From the NCBI RefSeq assembly GCF_003945345.1, contig NZ_AP019308.1:5756501-5820500 (forward strand): 64,000 bases of DNA, written 5' to 3'. This document shows positions 51,985 through 61,377 of the stretch, in pieces; position 1 is the stretch's first letter; every line of letters begins with the position of its first letter. The notes beneath the pieces are model-generated. The model saw only the letters and a program-made list of their open reading frames with translations, was not told the DNA's origin and did not search any database. A program made the translations under genes and the position numbers. The DNA is from Paenibacillus baekrokdamisoli (GTDB lineage Bacteria; Bacillota; Bacilli; Paenibacillales; Paenibacillaceae).

Positions 51985-53328
51985 ATGTCGCGCATCGTCG
52001 GTATTCCTTCGTCAAGGGTTGCTAATTTCCTGAGGTTTCAACGAGATCCGCTCGGCTTTCTAGTCGATGCGCTGCCGCTTGGCGATGTCATTTCCTTGCG
52101 GACTAGCAGCTTTCGGCCTACCTATGTTATTAATTCACCTGAATTTATACAAGAGATCCTTGTGCGACAGGATGATTATTTTCAGAAAGGGAGAAGCTCT
52201 GGTGTGCTGCGCCGAACGATCGGTGATGGCTTGCTTACTTCCGAACATGAGACTCATCACAGGCAAAAACGCTATTTGACGCCTGTCTTCTATAAGGAGC
52301 GGATTCAGGCTTATTCGCAAATTGTGGTCGAGGAAACGCTCCGTTGTGCGGATCAACTAGAGAATGGAGTCGCCATTCCGATGCATGATCGCATGATGCA
52401 GCTGACGCTAAGCATTATTGCGCGTAGTATGTTTAATACCAATCTAGATGCGGATAAGGCAGAACTTGCTGCTGCGGTTGATATGACCATACGTCATTCG
52501 GCCAAAAGCATCTTCTCGCCCATTATCATTCCTTTCTCCGTACCTACACGAGGCAATATGGCGCATAAAAGGGCCATTCGAACACTGGAGACGATGATTT
52601 ATGATGCGATTGCGGCTGCCAAGCGAGAACCGGATCGATACGCGGATAGTCTGCTTGGACTTCTGCTGGATACGAAGGATGAAGCCGGTGAGCCGATAAC
52701 CGATGTCGAGATTCGTGATCAGATGATGACGATGCTGCTTGCTGGGCATGAAACGACAGCCAATGCGTTGGTCTGGACATGGTATCTATTGGAGCGTGGG
52801 CCGGAAGTAGAGGATCGGCTGCATGAAGAGCTTGATGCCATGCGCTTAAAGGAGCGTCAGACGGGGGGGCGGCTGGGTCCGTTTGAACGTTATCGCGAGC
52901 TCACCTATACGAAGCAGATCGTGCAGGAAACGCTTCGCCTATATCCGCCTGCTTGGGCCATTCTCCGCGAGGCGGAGCGGGATGTGGAGCTGCTGGGACA
53001 GCGCTTCGTCGCGAATAGCAGCTTTATCATTAGCCCGTATGCGATCCATCGCAATGACGAGGTATTCGGGGATGCTGCAGCATTTCGCCCGGAGCGATTC
53101 GATGCCGGGCTGACGGAATGGCCGCGATTTGCCTATTTTCCATTCGGCGGCGGAGCCCGCGGCTGCATAGGCTCGCAGTTCGCAATGATGGAGGCGGCAC
53201 TTATTGTAAGCACGCTGGCAGAACGGTTTTCATTCATCTCGGTGGAGGGCCAAGGAGAAGCGGTACCTGAGCCGCTCGTCTCTCTAAGGATAAAGAAAGG
53301 CCGATGGATGATTCCGCGGCGTCGATAG
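51985..53328 (+). CDS. cytochrome P450
   Basis: A 447-residue soluble bacterial P450. The oxygen-activating helix is LAGHETTANAL; the ExxR motif is ETLRLYP; the heme-binding loop is FGGGARGCIGSQ with the thiolate Cys394. No N-terminal membrane anchor. GAGGGGG precedes the ATG. A terminator after it separates it from the polyketide operon, but adjacency and same direction suggest it could modify that product. Redox partners are not encoded here. Confidence 0.92.
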   Translation: MSRIVGIPSSRVANFLRFQRDPLGFLVDALPLGDVISLRTSSFRPTYVINSPEFIQEILVRQDDYFQKGRSSGVLRRTIGDGLLTSEHETHHRQKRYLTPVFYKERIQAYSQIVVEETLRCADQLENGVAIPMHDRMMQLTLSIIARSMFNTNLDADKAELAAAVDMTIRHSAKSIFSPIIIPFSVPTRGNMAHKRAIRTLETMIYDAIAAAKREPDRYADSLLGLLLDTKDEAGEPITDVEIRDQMMTMLLAGHETTANALVWTWYLLERGPEVEDRLHEELDAMRLKERQTGGRLGPFERYRELTYTKQIVQETLRLYPPAWAILREAERDVELLGQRFVANSSFIISPYAIHRNDEVFGDAAAFRPERFDAGLTEWPRFAYFPFGGGARGCIGSQFAMMEAALIVSTLAERFSFISVEGQGEAVPEPLVSLRIKKGRWMIPRRR

Positions 53329-53355
53329 GGAGGCTTCCTATTCCTACCGCATAGT

Positions 53356-53392
53356 GAAAGGGCGAGTGAGGTTATTCTCATTCGCCCTTTTT
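53356..53392 (+). terminator. terminator after the P450 gene
   Basis: AAAGGGCGAGTGAG pairs with CTCATTCGCCCTTT around GTTATT, followed by TTTTT. Confidence 0.85.
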
Positions 53393-53465
53393 GTACAAGC
53401 TCAATGCATATTTCCATGGAAATGGGAATAAACATGGATAAGCATACATGCGAGGGGATGAATGG

Positions 53466-54584
53466 ATGATCATGGAATCGGACAAGGGGGCACCTATCGC
53501 TTCCATCCTTGGAATAGGGACGGCTGTCCCACCTTATCGGATTGTGCAATCCGAGGTATCTGCGCGTTTGGCCGAGGCCTTAAGCGATTATCCGGATTCG
53601 GTTCGTTGGGCTAGACGGATATTCAAGCAGTGCGGCGTGGAGACCCGCTACACCTGCGAGCCATCCTTAGTAGGCTCTACGGCTGCATGCAGATATCTTC
53701 CTTCTTCTCCGTTAGAGGAAGTTCCGACTACGAGAGAGCGAATGGATGTGTACAAGCGGGAGTCTATGCCGCTCGGATTAGAAGCGGCGAGACTGGCGCT
53801 GCTCGATAGCAGGGCGGACCCCTTAGACGTTACACATATCATTACGGTCAGCTGTACGGGGCAATATCTTCCTGGCTTAGATGCTTTGCTTGTGAAGGAG
53901 CTTCAGCTTTCACCGCATGTCAACCGAATCCCCCTTCAGTTCTTGGGCTGCGCGGCTGGATTGAAGGCTATATGCCTAGCCCGTCAGCTGATAGCGGCTG
54001 CACCGTCAGCGACTATATTAATTGTTTGCGTGGAGCTGTGCACGCTTCATATTCAGCCGTCTGGGAAGAGAGAAGCGCTGTTTGGAGCTTCCTTTTTCGG
54101 AGATGGGGCTTCTGCCTGTATTGTTGGCTGTGCGGGAGACGAACATCAGGGATATTTGCAATTGGGGGAAGATATGTCCGTCCTATTGCCAGATTCCTCA
54201 GAGGAAATGGTGTGGGAAGTGGGCAATCGCGGCTTTGATTTGTACTTATCTCCGAACATTCCGAGAATATTGGGTCAATATTTGCCTGCGGAATTAGATC
54301 GCTTCTTACGCGTGGAGGACAAGCCTGAGCTGTGGGCCATCCATCCCGGTGGTCGTGGGATCGTGGATACCCTTCAGGATCTATGTGCACTTACCGATGA
54401 GCAGACAAGCTACAGTAGGCGGATCCTTCGGGATTATGGCAATCTGTCCTCGGCAACGATATTGTTCGTCCTGCAAGAGATGAGAGATGACCTCCGGAGA
54501 CGGAAATCGGGACGGGCAGCTGGTTTGGCCTTGGCTTTCGGTCCGGGGGTTACGGCTGAGATTATCCGAATCGCTTATGTTTAA
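53466..54584 (+). CDS. type III polyketide synthase
   Basis: A 372-residue chalcone-synthase-like ketosynthase. The catalytic triad is Cys162 (FLGCAAGLKA), His293 (AIHPGGRG) and Asn326 (YGNLSSAT). It is of the bacterial alkylpyrone/alkylresorcinol type (BpsA, SrsA relatives) by position next to a methyltransferase. It extends acyl-CoA starters with malonyl-CoA. The start is the ATG behind GAGGGG; the frame opens six codons earlier. Its stop overlaps the methyltransferase start. Confidence 0.9.
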   Translation: MIMESDKGAPIASILGIGTAVPPYRIVQSEVSARLAEALSDYPDSVRWARRIFKQCGVETRYTCEPSLVGSTAACRYLPSSPLEEVPTTRERMDVYKRESMPLGLEAARLALLDSRADPLDVTHIITVSCTGQYLPGLDALLVKELQLSPHVNRIPLQFLGCAAGLKAICLARQLIAAAPSATILIVCVELCTLHIQPSGKREALFGASFFGDGASACIVGCAGDEHQGYLQLGEDMSVLLPDSSEEMVWEVGNRGFDLYLSPNIPRILGQYLPAELDRFLRVEDKPELWAIHPGGRGIVDTLQDLCALTDEQTSYSRRILRDYGNLSSATILFVLQEMRDDLRRRKSGRAAGLALAFGPGVTAEIIRIAYV

Positions 54585-55299
54585 TAGGTTGAAATATCGC
54601 GCCTTATCACCTGAGCTGATGGATGACTTTTCAGAGGGAGGACCGGAGCTTGTTGAAGCTCTGCGTCATCTTCGGAAGCTGAATCGAATCTTCCATGCAG
54701 CCGCCCCTACTTTATATGGAATGAAGCGATTATGGAGAGAAGCGGGCAAACCGAAGCAGTTTACGATACTCGATGTAGGCTGCGGTTCGGGTGACATCAA
54801 CCGGCGTTTATTGAAATGGGCCGATAGAAATGAACTTCAAGTGAGCATTCGTTTAATAGATATTACGGAAGAGGCTTGCGAGGAGGCGCGGCTATTCTAT
54901 AAGGATGAACCGAAGGTTGAGGTCATTCTCGGAGACCTGTTCTCACTTCAGGATGTTCAGGATGAGCAAGCGGATGTTGTGACAGCGGGGCAATTCGTTC
55001 ATCATTTTGCCAATGAGGAGCTGCCGCGTGTAGTGGATTGCCTGCTTCAAGCGTCCCGATGGGGCGTCGTGATCAATGATATTCACCGTCATTGGATACC
55101 GTGGACAGCCGTTTGGATGACTACACGCCTCGTATCGAATAACCGTTATATTCGTCATGATGGACCGCTCTCTGTAGCCAAAGGATTTCGGCGCGAGGAT
55201 TGGAACCAGCTCGAGCGCTCGCTGCAGGGCGTGAAGCTGCTGGCGAGATGGATTCCTTTATTCCGCTATGCTGTTGTTATACGAAGCGACAGAGTCTGA
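54577..55299 (+). CDS. SAM-dependent methyltransferase of the polyketide operon
   Basis: A 240-residue class I methyltransferase; motif I is ILDVGCGSGDINRR and an acidic residue follows in IRLIDITEEA. It starts 8 bases before the polyketide synthase stop (ATGTTTAA) and has no ribosome site of its own, so it is translationally coupled. In Bacillus bpsAB and Streptomyces srsABC a methyltransferase in the same place methylates the alkylpyrone or phenolic lipid. A related role here is inferred from context. Confidence 0.85.
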   Translation: MFNRLKYRALSPELMDDFSEGGPELVEALRHLRKLNRIFHAAAPTLYGMKRLWREAGKPKQFTILDVGCGSGDINRRLLKWADRNELQVSIRLIDITEEACEEARLFYKDEPKVEVILGDLFSLQDVQDEQADVVTAGQFVHHFANEELPRVVDCLLQASRWGVVINDIHRHWIPWTAVWMTTRLVSNNRYIRHDGPLSVAKGFRREDWNQLERSLQGVKLLARWIPLFRYAVVIRSDRV

Positions 55300-55321
55300 G
55301 TCCATAAACGGAGCTGATCAG

Positions 55322-56500
55322 ATGAAACGTATTTATGATGCGGTCGTGCTTGGTGCTGGCATAGCGGGAACTTGTGCGGCAAAAGATTTGGCAGATAAGG
55401 GTTGGGATACACTGCTGATTGACCGTAAGGAATTTCCTCGTCATAAGGTATGCGGGGAATTCTTATCGCCAGAATTTCAAGGGATGCTGGGTGAGATTGG
55501 GCTTTACAAGGTGGTGGAATCGCTCCAACCGGCCTTGATAGATCGGGCACGCCTAACCTTAAGTAAAGGTGATTCATTGGAGGTTATGCTGCCCAATAAG
55601 GCATGGGGCATTAGTCGATATGTGTTGGATGCCGCTTTACATCATGCCGCTCAGCAAGCGGGTGTGCAATTGCGCACGGGTGTAACGGTGATGTCCGTTG
55701 CTCCTGCTCAGGATGGCTTTCTCATTGAAACGAGGCGGGATGGAGAACGGGAATACTTCCATGCAAGAACGGTGATCGGGGCTATGGGTGTTCATCGTCA
55801 GCAGCAGGACCGCAAGTTACTAGAAATGCATAATGGCAGGAAAAAGCAAAGCATGAATAAGGAGAAGTCCGCTTATTTGGGGGTAAAATCGCATTATACC
55901 GATGTTTCCTTGGATTCGGCAGTCGAGCTGTATTTCTTTCCGGGAGGTTATTTGGGTCTTTCTCCGCTTCCTGGTGGTGAAGTGAATGCAGCCGCTTTAG
56001 TTGATCAGAAGGCTTTCTCCGGCTCCGAGGGAGATAAATCCGTTCTAGGCATCATTAAGGAAGCCGCTCGTCATAATCAGAAGCTAGGCGATAAGCTGAA
56101 GCGGGCCATTCCCGTGGCTGGATCGCAATCAGCGGTTTCTCCTGTGAAGCTGAATAGGAAACCTCTTGCATGGGACGAGTATGCCCTGATAGGGGATGCA
56201 GCCGTTATGATTCCACCCCTTTGCGGAGATGGCATGTCGATGGCCCTTCGATCAGCACGGATATGTACGCCCCTAGCGGATCTTTATCTGAAAGGGGCCA
56301 TTTCTCGTGAGACCTGGCAGCTGGAGTATGCTGCTTCTCTGAAGAGGGAATTCAGCGGTCCTTTGCGCTATGGACACTGGATTCAAAGTCTAGGTGAGCT
56401 GCCGATATTATCTAAGGCCGTCTTAGCTGTGGCGAAGCTTGTGCCAAGTATGGGAGCCGGATTGCTGCAGGCCACAAGGCTCAAGGACAACCGTTTGTAG
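55322..56500 (+). CDS. FAD-dependent oxidoreductase, geranylgeranyl-reductase-like
   Basis: A 392-residue FAD enzyme. The dinucleotide motif is VVLGAGIAGTCAAKDLA (residues 7-23); the FAD motif is LIGDAAVMIPPLCGDGMSMA. It has the geranylgeranyl-reductase-like HKVCGEFLSPE motif. It lies third in the operon, where SrsC-type FAD hydroxylases sit in streptomycete phenolic-lipid clusters. Either hydroxylation of a ring or reduction of an acyl chain is possible. The start is the ATG behind GGAG; the frame opens 18 codons earlier. Confidence 0.87.
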   Translation: MKRIYDAVVLGAGIAGTCAAKDLADKGWDTLLIDRKEFPRHKVCGEFLSPEFQGMLGEIGLYKVVESLQPALIDRARLTLSKGDSLEVMLPNKAWGISRYVLDAALHHAAQQAGVQLRTGVTVMSVAPAQDGFLIETRRDGEREYFHARTVIGAMGVHRQQQDRKLLEMHNGRKKQSMNKEKSAYLGVKSHYTDVSLDSAVELYFFPGGYLGLSPLPGGEVNAAALVDQKAFSGSEGDKSVLGIIKEAARHNQKLGDKLKRAIPVAGSQSAVSPVKLNRKPLAWDEYALIGDAAVMIPPLCGDGMSMALRSARICTPLADLYLKGAISRETWQLEYAASLKREFSGPLRYGHWIQSLGELPILSKAVLAVAKLVPSMGAGLLQATRLKDNRL

Positions 56501-56529
56501 AGTAAGCCGTGAATAGAGGGGAACTTAGG

Positions 56530-58680
56530 ATGGGCTACGTGAGGCTTGGCGTTCTTGCATATCGATGTCCAAAGACCTTCATGCTGATCTGGCTGCTGCT
56601 ATTAAGTGTGCTCGGGCCTTATTCTGCCAAGCTGCCCTCCGTATTGAAGGACCATGGTCTGCTGCCAAAAGGTGAGTTCATACAGGTACAACAAGCCATG
56701 GCCTCGCAATTTGGCATACCTGCAGATCCTATTATTCTAGTGTTCGAGAAGAAAAATACGGTGAGCGAAGCGCAATTTCATCATTTTATCCGACTAACAC
56801 TGGATAGGCTAAGAGAAGTCCAAGGATGGACTGGGCAAGTCTCCCCGTGGGAACGAGAAGGCATGCTGCAGTCAAGTGCCGCTTACGCACTGCTCACCTT
56901 CAGGCAAAAGCCGCACGAAATGCAGTCCCTAGTCGAGCAGATTCATGCGATTATGCCCCGAGATAACAACATTTCCGTTCAGTTGACTGGCAAATCCGTT
57001 GTCCAGGTTGATGTTAACCGGGCGAGTCAGCATGATCTGCGAAAGGCGGAGCTTATCGGTCTGCCTGCTGCATTCATCATCTTATGGCTGGCTTTCGGGG
57101 GTATTGCGTCCGCGATGATTCCCGTTCTTATTGGGATGATTGGAGTCACTGCTACCATGGGAATCATGTACGGACTTGGGACGAGAATGGAGCTGTCGAA
57201 CTTCGTGCTCAATGTTATTCCGATGGTAGGTCTTGCGCTTAGCATTGATTTTGCCTTGATGCTTGTAAGCCGATTTCGTGAAGAGATAGCGAATGCGCCT
57301 GCGGAGCAAGCGATAATAACGACTATGCGTACGGCAGGGAGAGCTGTCTTATTCTCTGCCGCCAGTGTAAGTCTTGGTTTAATGGGCCTTTTGTTTATCC
57401 ATCTGCCTATATTCACAACCGTTGCGCTGGGTGCGATGACGGTAATTGTAGTATCGGTGCTGCTTATCGTTACGCTGCTTCCAGCCCTTCTTGCCTTCTT
57501 AACCCCCACCCTCCAACGTGAAAATAATGCCAAACGGGCTAAACGAGACCGAGGTGCTTGGCAAAAATGGGCCATTTTTATTATGAACCGTCCGATCCTA
57601 ATGGCTGGTTTATCATCTATGATTCTGCTTGGTTGTCTTTTGCCTCTCGCTCGCCTGCAAATAGCTATACCCGATGCAACATCATTGCCCTCTGCTTATG
57701 AATCACGCATGGCTGCAGCCAGTTTTGAGCATTATTTTACCGAGCCTAATTCTTCGCATGTCTATGTCCTAGCGATTGGACAAGCCGCTGCCCTTACGAA
57801 GGGAGATTGGGAGCGGGCATATTCAATTCACAAGCGATTAGAACAGGATGCAGGCGTCCTTCAGGTGAACTCTGTTTTCTCCCGTAATGACAGTCAGTCC
57901 GAGCGTTTATCTGTTAAGATTCAGCATTCAAATGAGACTCCGCGATCGAGCATGCAATTTGCAAGTGCCCCCTATGTGAACAAGAACCTCATGCTTATGG
58001 ACATTACGATTAAGGGGAATCCGGAATCGAAGGAGGCGAAGAATTGGCTTCGCAACATGGAGCAGGAGGGAGAGCGCGGTCAGATGCGATTCCTGCTCGG
58101 TGGAGAAGCCAAATACCAGCAGGAGATATTCGATGCCGTGATGAAGCCTATTCCGATCGTTATTACATTCATTTGCCTATCTAACTTTATGGTGTTGTTT
58201 CTTGCCTTTCGCTCCGTTCTTATTCCAATCAAAGCGATTGCTATGAACCTATTGAGTTTAGCGGCATCGTTTGGCATTCTCGTGTGGGTGTTTGAAAAGG
58301 GGCATTTGGGTTTTGAGCCTTATCCGATCGCGATCATGATTCCTGTCTTTATATTCGGCTTGGTTTTCGGCATCAGTATGGATTACGGAGTATTCTTTCT
58401 CTCTCGCATATCTGAAGCGTATAAGCAGTCAGGAGATAATGATCTCGCTGTACGAATCGGACTCGCCTCATCCAGCCGAATTATCACATCGGCCGCTGCT
58501 ATTTTGATCGTGGTGACGCTTCCGTTTGCTTTTGGTGAGGTGGTGGGGGTGAAACAGCTCGGTATCGGCATAGCAGCTGCTGTCTTTATCGATGCCACGA
58601 TTATTCGGCTAATCCTTGTTCCTGCCTTAATGAAACTGCTGGGCGGCTGGAACTGGTGGGTACCAAGATGGTTTCAGTAA
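56530..58680 (+). CDS. MMPL-family lipid transporter
   Basis: A 716-residue RND-type membrane protein with a two-fold layout: helix 1 at about 14-34, a large extracellular loop to about 170, a block of helices from 175 to 350, then the same plan repeated from about 365. A conserved motif GLALSIDFALMLVSRFREE occurs in the first helix block and FGISMDYGVFFLSRISE in the second. MMPL proteins export lipids. It is the last gene of the polyketide operon, so it probably exports the product. The ATG at 56530 fits AGAGGGGA; a GTG 21 bases upstream is an alternative. Confidence 0.9.
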   Translation: MGYVRLGVLAYRCPKTFMLIWLLLLSVLGPYSAKLPSVLKDHGLLPKGEFIQVQQAMASQFGIPADPIILVFEKKNTVSEAQFHHFIRLTLDRLREVQGWTGQVSPWEREGMLQSSAAYALLTFRQKPHEMQSLVEQIHAIMPRDNNISVQLTGKSVVQVDVNRASQHDLRKAELIGLPAAFIILWLAFGGIASAMIPVLIGMIGVTATMGIMYGLGTRMELSNFVLNVIPMVGLALSIDFALMLVSRFREEIANAPAEQAIITTMRTAGRAVLFSAASVSLGLMGLLFIHLPIFTTVALGAMTVIVVSVLLIVTLLPALLAFLTPTLQRENNAKRAKRDRGAWQKWAIFIMNRPILMAGLSSMILLGCLLPLARLQIAIPDATSLPSAYESRMAAASFEHYFTEPNSSHVYVLAIGQAAALTKGDWERAYSIHKRLEQDAGVLQVNSVFSRNDSQSERLSVKIQHSNETPRSSMQFASAPYVNKNLMLMDITIKGNPESKEAKNWLRNMEQEGERGQMRFLLGGEAKYQQEIFDAVMKPIPIVITFICLSNFMVLFLAFRSVLIPIKAIAMNLLSLAASFGILVWVFEKGHLGFEPYPIAIMIPVFIFGLVFGISMDYGVFFLSRISEAYKQSGDNDLAVRIGLASSSRIITSAAAILIVVTLPFAFGEVVGVKQLGIGIAAAVFIDATIIRLILVPALMKLLGGWNWWVPRWFQ

Positions 58681-58687
58681 GCCTGTT

Positions 58688-58719
58688 GAACGAACGAACG
58701 AATGAACGAACGAACGAAT
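58688..58719. repeat. GAAC/GAAT microsatellite
   Basis: Two perfect 16-bp units, each GAACGAACGAACGAAT, start 8 bases after the transporter stop. A further short repeat GGCATGGCAC-GGCATGG follows. It is a slippage-prone tract in an intergenic position. Confidence 0.75.
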
Positions 58720-58773
58720 GGCATGGCACGGCATGGATATGCAGGAATATCTATACATATATAGAATTCATAA

Positions 58774-59271
58774 TTGACTGATTATGCATTCACGATCCAC
58801 TACATTGTGAAACCGAGGTGTGCATCCATTGCCATGCTAAGGTATCATGAATTTATACCTCGTCCCTACTTAGAGTTCGGTTCAAGCTTGCTTCGCAATG
58901 GGGTAGATCGGCGCGATGTCGCCTCGGCTACGGTTGCATCCATTCAAGCTGCCTTAGATCGGCGTTTCGAGTTATTGATTACGATTGTTCATACGAATCA
59001 CGGCATGCCGGCTGAGGTCGTGAATGACTTTCGGATCAAGGGACCTACATGGTGCGAGTCGCAAGTCGAAGGTGCACAGGCTCTGATTGCCAAATATGCG
59101 ATCACGCTCCCTGAACAGGTGGAACAGCATGATCTTTCCGAAGCGGAGAGCGTGCTAGGCTGGAAGCCGCAGATCGGATTTCTCGATTTCCTGCGAGATT
59201 TGAAGCTGCGAGACGAACGCGGAATCGATGTGAAAGAGCTTTTCATACCGTCTGAACTACCTGAGGTATAA
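58774..59271 (+). pseudogene. C-terminal half of an NAD-dependent epimerase/dehydratase
   Basis: A 165-codon frame whose part from residue 20 on reads like the second half of a short-chain epimerase: AMLRYHEFIPRPYLEFG, then NGVDRRDVASATVASIQAAL and VLGWKPQIGFLDFLRDL. The N-terminal Rossmann half with GxxGxxG and YxxxK is missing. It has no good ribosome site. It therefore looks like a truncated gene, 3' part only. The upstream junction lies within the microsatellite-bearing gap. Confidence 0.65.
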
Positions 59272-59360
59272 GCTTAAATGTTAGCTCAGGAATAGGCAAA
59301 TGATGTAATCCTAGCGCTATTGGATACTTAGAATTGTGATGAATATGGGTGGGGATAGTG

Positions 59361-59777
59361 TTGTCTATACGCAATGAAATTGTTGTTGCTGTTAAGGGCG
59401 TTATTGAACACAACGGTAAAGTATTGATTATGAAGCGTGCTAGCGACGATGTTGTTGGTGGAGGTACATGGGAATGTGCCGGAGGCAAGATTTCGTTTGG
59501 AGAAGATTTGGAAAATGCTTTGGTGCGAGAGGCGAAGGAAGAAACAGGGCTGGATATTCTAGTGGAGAGAATTTTATATGCCACGACCTTTCAAACTGAC
59601 CCGACAAGACAGGTTATTATTCTTACCTACCTATGCCGAAGTAATCGGAACGATGTTGTTCTCTCAGAGGAACATACGGATTATCAATGGTCTAACAATG
59701 AGCAATTAAGACGATTACTACCCCAAGGCATTGTTGATGATTTTGAGAAAAACGATGTTTTTTCATTGTTTTCTTAG
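59361..59777 (+). CDS. NUDIX hydrolase
   Basis: A 138-residue NUDIX protein with the box GGKISFGEDLENALVREAKE followed by ETGLDI. It is of the small phosphohydrolase kind that cleaves nucleoside diphosphate derivatives. TTG at 59361 is 6 bases after GGTGGGG; in-frame GTG codons at 59349 and 59358 are alternatives. It has no obvious functional tie to its neighbours. Confidence 0.88.
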   Translation: MSIRNEIVVAVKGVIEHNGKVLIMKRASDDVVGGGTWECAGGKISFGEDLENALVREAKEETGLDILVERILYATTFQTDPTRQVIILTYLCRSNRNDVVLSEEHTDYQWSNNEQLRRLLPQGIVDDFEKNDVFSLFS

Positions 59778-59809
59778 ATGAGATGGGATGGGATAGCTTT
59801 AGTGAATGG

Positions 59810-59860
59810 ACAAAGAGCCCTCTAAACGTAGCGGATGACTACAGTTAGAAGGCCCTTTGT
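59810..59860. terminator. bidirectional terminator between NUDIX and M29 genes
   Basis: ACAAAGAGCCCTCTAA pairs with TTAGAAGGCCCTTTGT around 18 bases; it serves convergent genes. Confidence 0.7.
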
Positions 59861-59870
59861 ATGCTGAGAA

Positions 59871-61109
59871 TTAGATCGCCCAGTTACCTTGGCGGAAGAT
59901 CGGTACAATTGTCCCGTCATCCAAGATGCCATCGATGTCCATCTCCGCAGAACCGATCATGAAATCGACATGCGTAATGCTGGAGTTGACGCCGTTTGCT
60001 GCAAGCTCCTCGGCTGACATCGTTTTACCACCTTCGACGTTAAAGGCATAACCACTTCCGATTGCAAAATGGTTCGAAGCATTCTCATCAAACAAGGTGT
60101 TATAGAACAAAATGTTCGACTGCGAGATTGGCGATTCATGCGGAACAAGAGCAACTTCGCCCAGATAATGTGAGCCTTCGTCGGTGTCCACCAGTCGCTT
60201 CAGCATATCCTCGCCTTCTTCCGCCTCGACCTTAACAATACGTCCGGTCTCAAAAGTCAGCTTGAAGCGATCGATAATATTACCGCCATAGCTGAGCGGC
60301 TTCGTGCTGGAGACGTATCCATTAACGCCTTCGCGAAGCGGTACGGTGAATACCTCTTCCGTGGGCATATTGGCCATGAAAGCAATTCCGTCCTTCGTCG
60401 TGCTGGATGCACCCACCCATAGATGCTTATCCGACAGCTCTACCGTAAGGTCAGTTCCAGTTGCCCGATAATGCAGCTTGCGAAAATGCTTGGTATTCAG
60501 GATATCCACTTTAGCGTGCAGGTTAGCGTTATGCGCGGCCCATGCTTCAACAGGATTGGTTGTGTTAAGCCGTACAGTTTCGAATATGGCATCCCACAGC
60601 TTGGCAACGGCTTCTTCATCGGATACGCCTGGGAATATCATTGTAGCCCATTCCTTAGAGGAAGCTGCGACAACGGTCCAAGCGACTTTATCGGATTGAA
60701 TGGCACGGCGGTATTCAGCCAAGCCTTGGCCTGCTGCCTTCTGGAAATTGCTGATCCGCTGTGGATCAATGCCTTTAAGCAAGCTTGGATTGGGCGAAAT
60801 AAGAGCGATAAAAGCAGCGCCGTTCTCCACGAAAGCGTTGCGTTTGGCTGACTCCCATGCCGGAAAAGAAGTGAAAATCTCGTCTGCTGCCTTTTCATAT
60901 TTGAGTCTTGAGAGCGCTTCGTCCGTCCAATCCACATGGACGTTGCTTGCACCGGCTGCGTAGGAACGATCTACAATAAGCCTTGCTAAAGGAGCCATCT
61001 CGATTGCGCTAGTAATGAATACCTCTTGTCCTTGCTGCACATTAACGCCGACCTTAACGATAAGTTCCGCATATTGCTCCAGCTTCTGGTTCAGGTTTAA
61101 GTTTGACAT
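59871..61109 (-). CDS. aminopeptidase, M29 family
   Basis: A 412-residue thermophilic-type (PepS/AmpS/aminopeptidase T) metallopeptidase. The metal-binding region is visible in GYVSSTKPLSYGGN, GEVALVPHESPIS and FNVEGGKTM followed by HVDFMIGS near the C-terminus. It frees N-terminal residues from peptides in the cytosol. The gene has AGGAGG 5 bases before its ATG. It is preceded by three tandem copies of the structured leader repeat (61124-61320), so its translation may be controlled by this element. Confidence 0.88.
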   Translation of the reverse strand: MSNLNLNQKLEQYAELIVKVGVNVQQGQEVFITSAIEMAPLARLIVDRSYAAGASNVHVDWTDEALSRLKYEKAADEIFTSFPAWESAKRNAFVENGAAFIALISPNPSLLKGIDPQRISNFQKAAGQGLAEYRRAIQSDKVAWTVVAASSKEWATMIFPGVSDEEAVAKLWDAIFETVRLNTTNPVEAWAAHNANLHAKVDILNTKHFRKLHYRATGTDLTVELSDKHLWVGASSTTKDGIAFMANMPTEEVFTVPLREGVNGYVSSTKPLSYGGNIIDRFKLTFETGRIVKVEAEEGEDMLKRLVDTDEGSHYLGEVALVPHESPISQSNILFYNTLFDENASNHFAIGSGYAFNVEGGKTMSAEELAANGVNSSITHVDFMIGSAEMDIDGILDDGTIVPIFRQGNWAI

Positions 61110-61123
61110 TGGGACCTCCTAAA

Positions 61124-61320
61124 AGTTTTTAGTGATACTTCTTGATAAACGACATAGCGAGCTAAAAACTAGCATCGGAAGCATAAGCCAAGTTTTTAGT
61201 GATACTTCTTGATAAACGACATAGCGAGCTAAAAACTAGCATCGGAAGCATAAGCTAAGTTTTTAGTGATACTTCTTGATAAACGACATAGCGAGCTAAA
61301 AACTAACTTCGGAAGCATAG
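61124..61320 (-). repeat. three tandem 67-bp RBS-proximal structured repeats
   Basis: Copies start at 61124, 61191 and 61258 (period exactly 67 bp). Read on the minus strand, in the gene's direction, each has arms GTTTTTAG and CTAAAAAC around a 29-base loop, and only the copy nearest the gene continues into TTTTAGGAGG. Compared with the element at 19344-19485, the arms have swapped base pairs at both ends (C-G for G-C) while staying complementary. The loop keeps blocks such as ATCAAG/AGCAAG followed by AGT. Confidence 0.85.
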
Positions 61321-61377
61321 GTGAAATTAATACTATTGTAAACAACTTTGGGACGAATATCGAATTCTTCGTCGTGA

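Noticed and set aside
57027..57575. 182-residue minus-strand frame inside the MMPL gene
   Set aside because: It is antisense to membrane helices; long antisense frames arise easily there.
61124..61320. CRISPR or attachment-site array
   Set aside because: Units are contiguous without spacers and end in a ribosome site; no integrase or cas gene is present.
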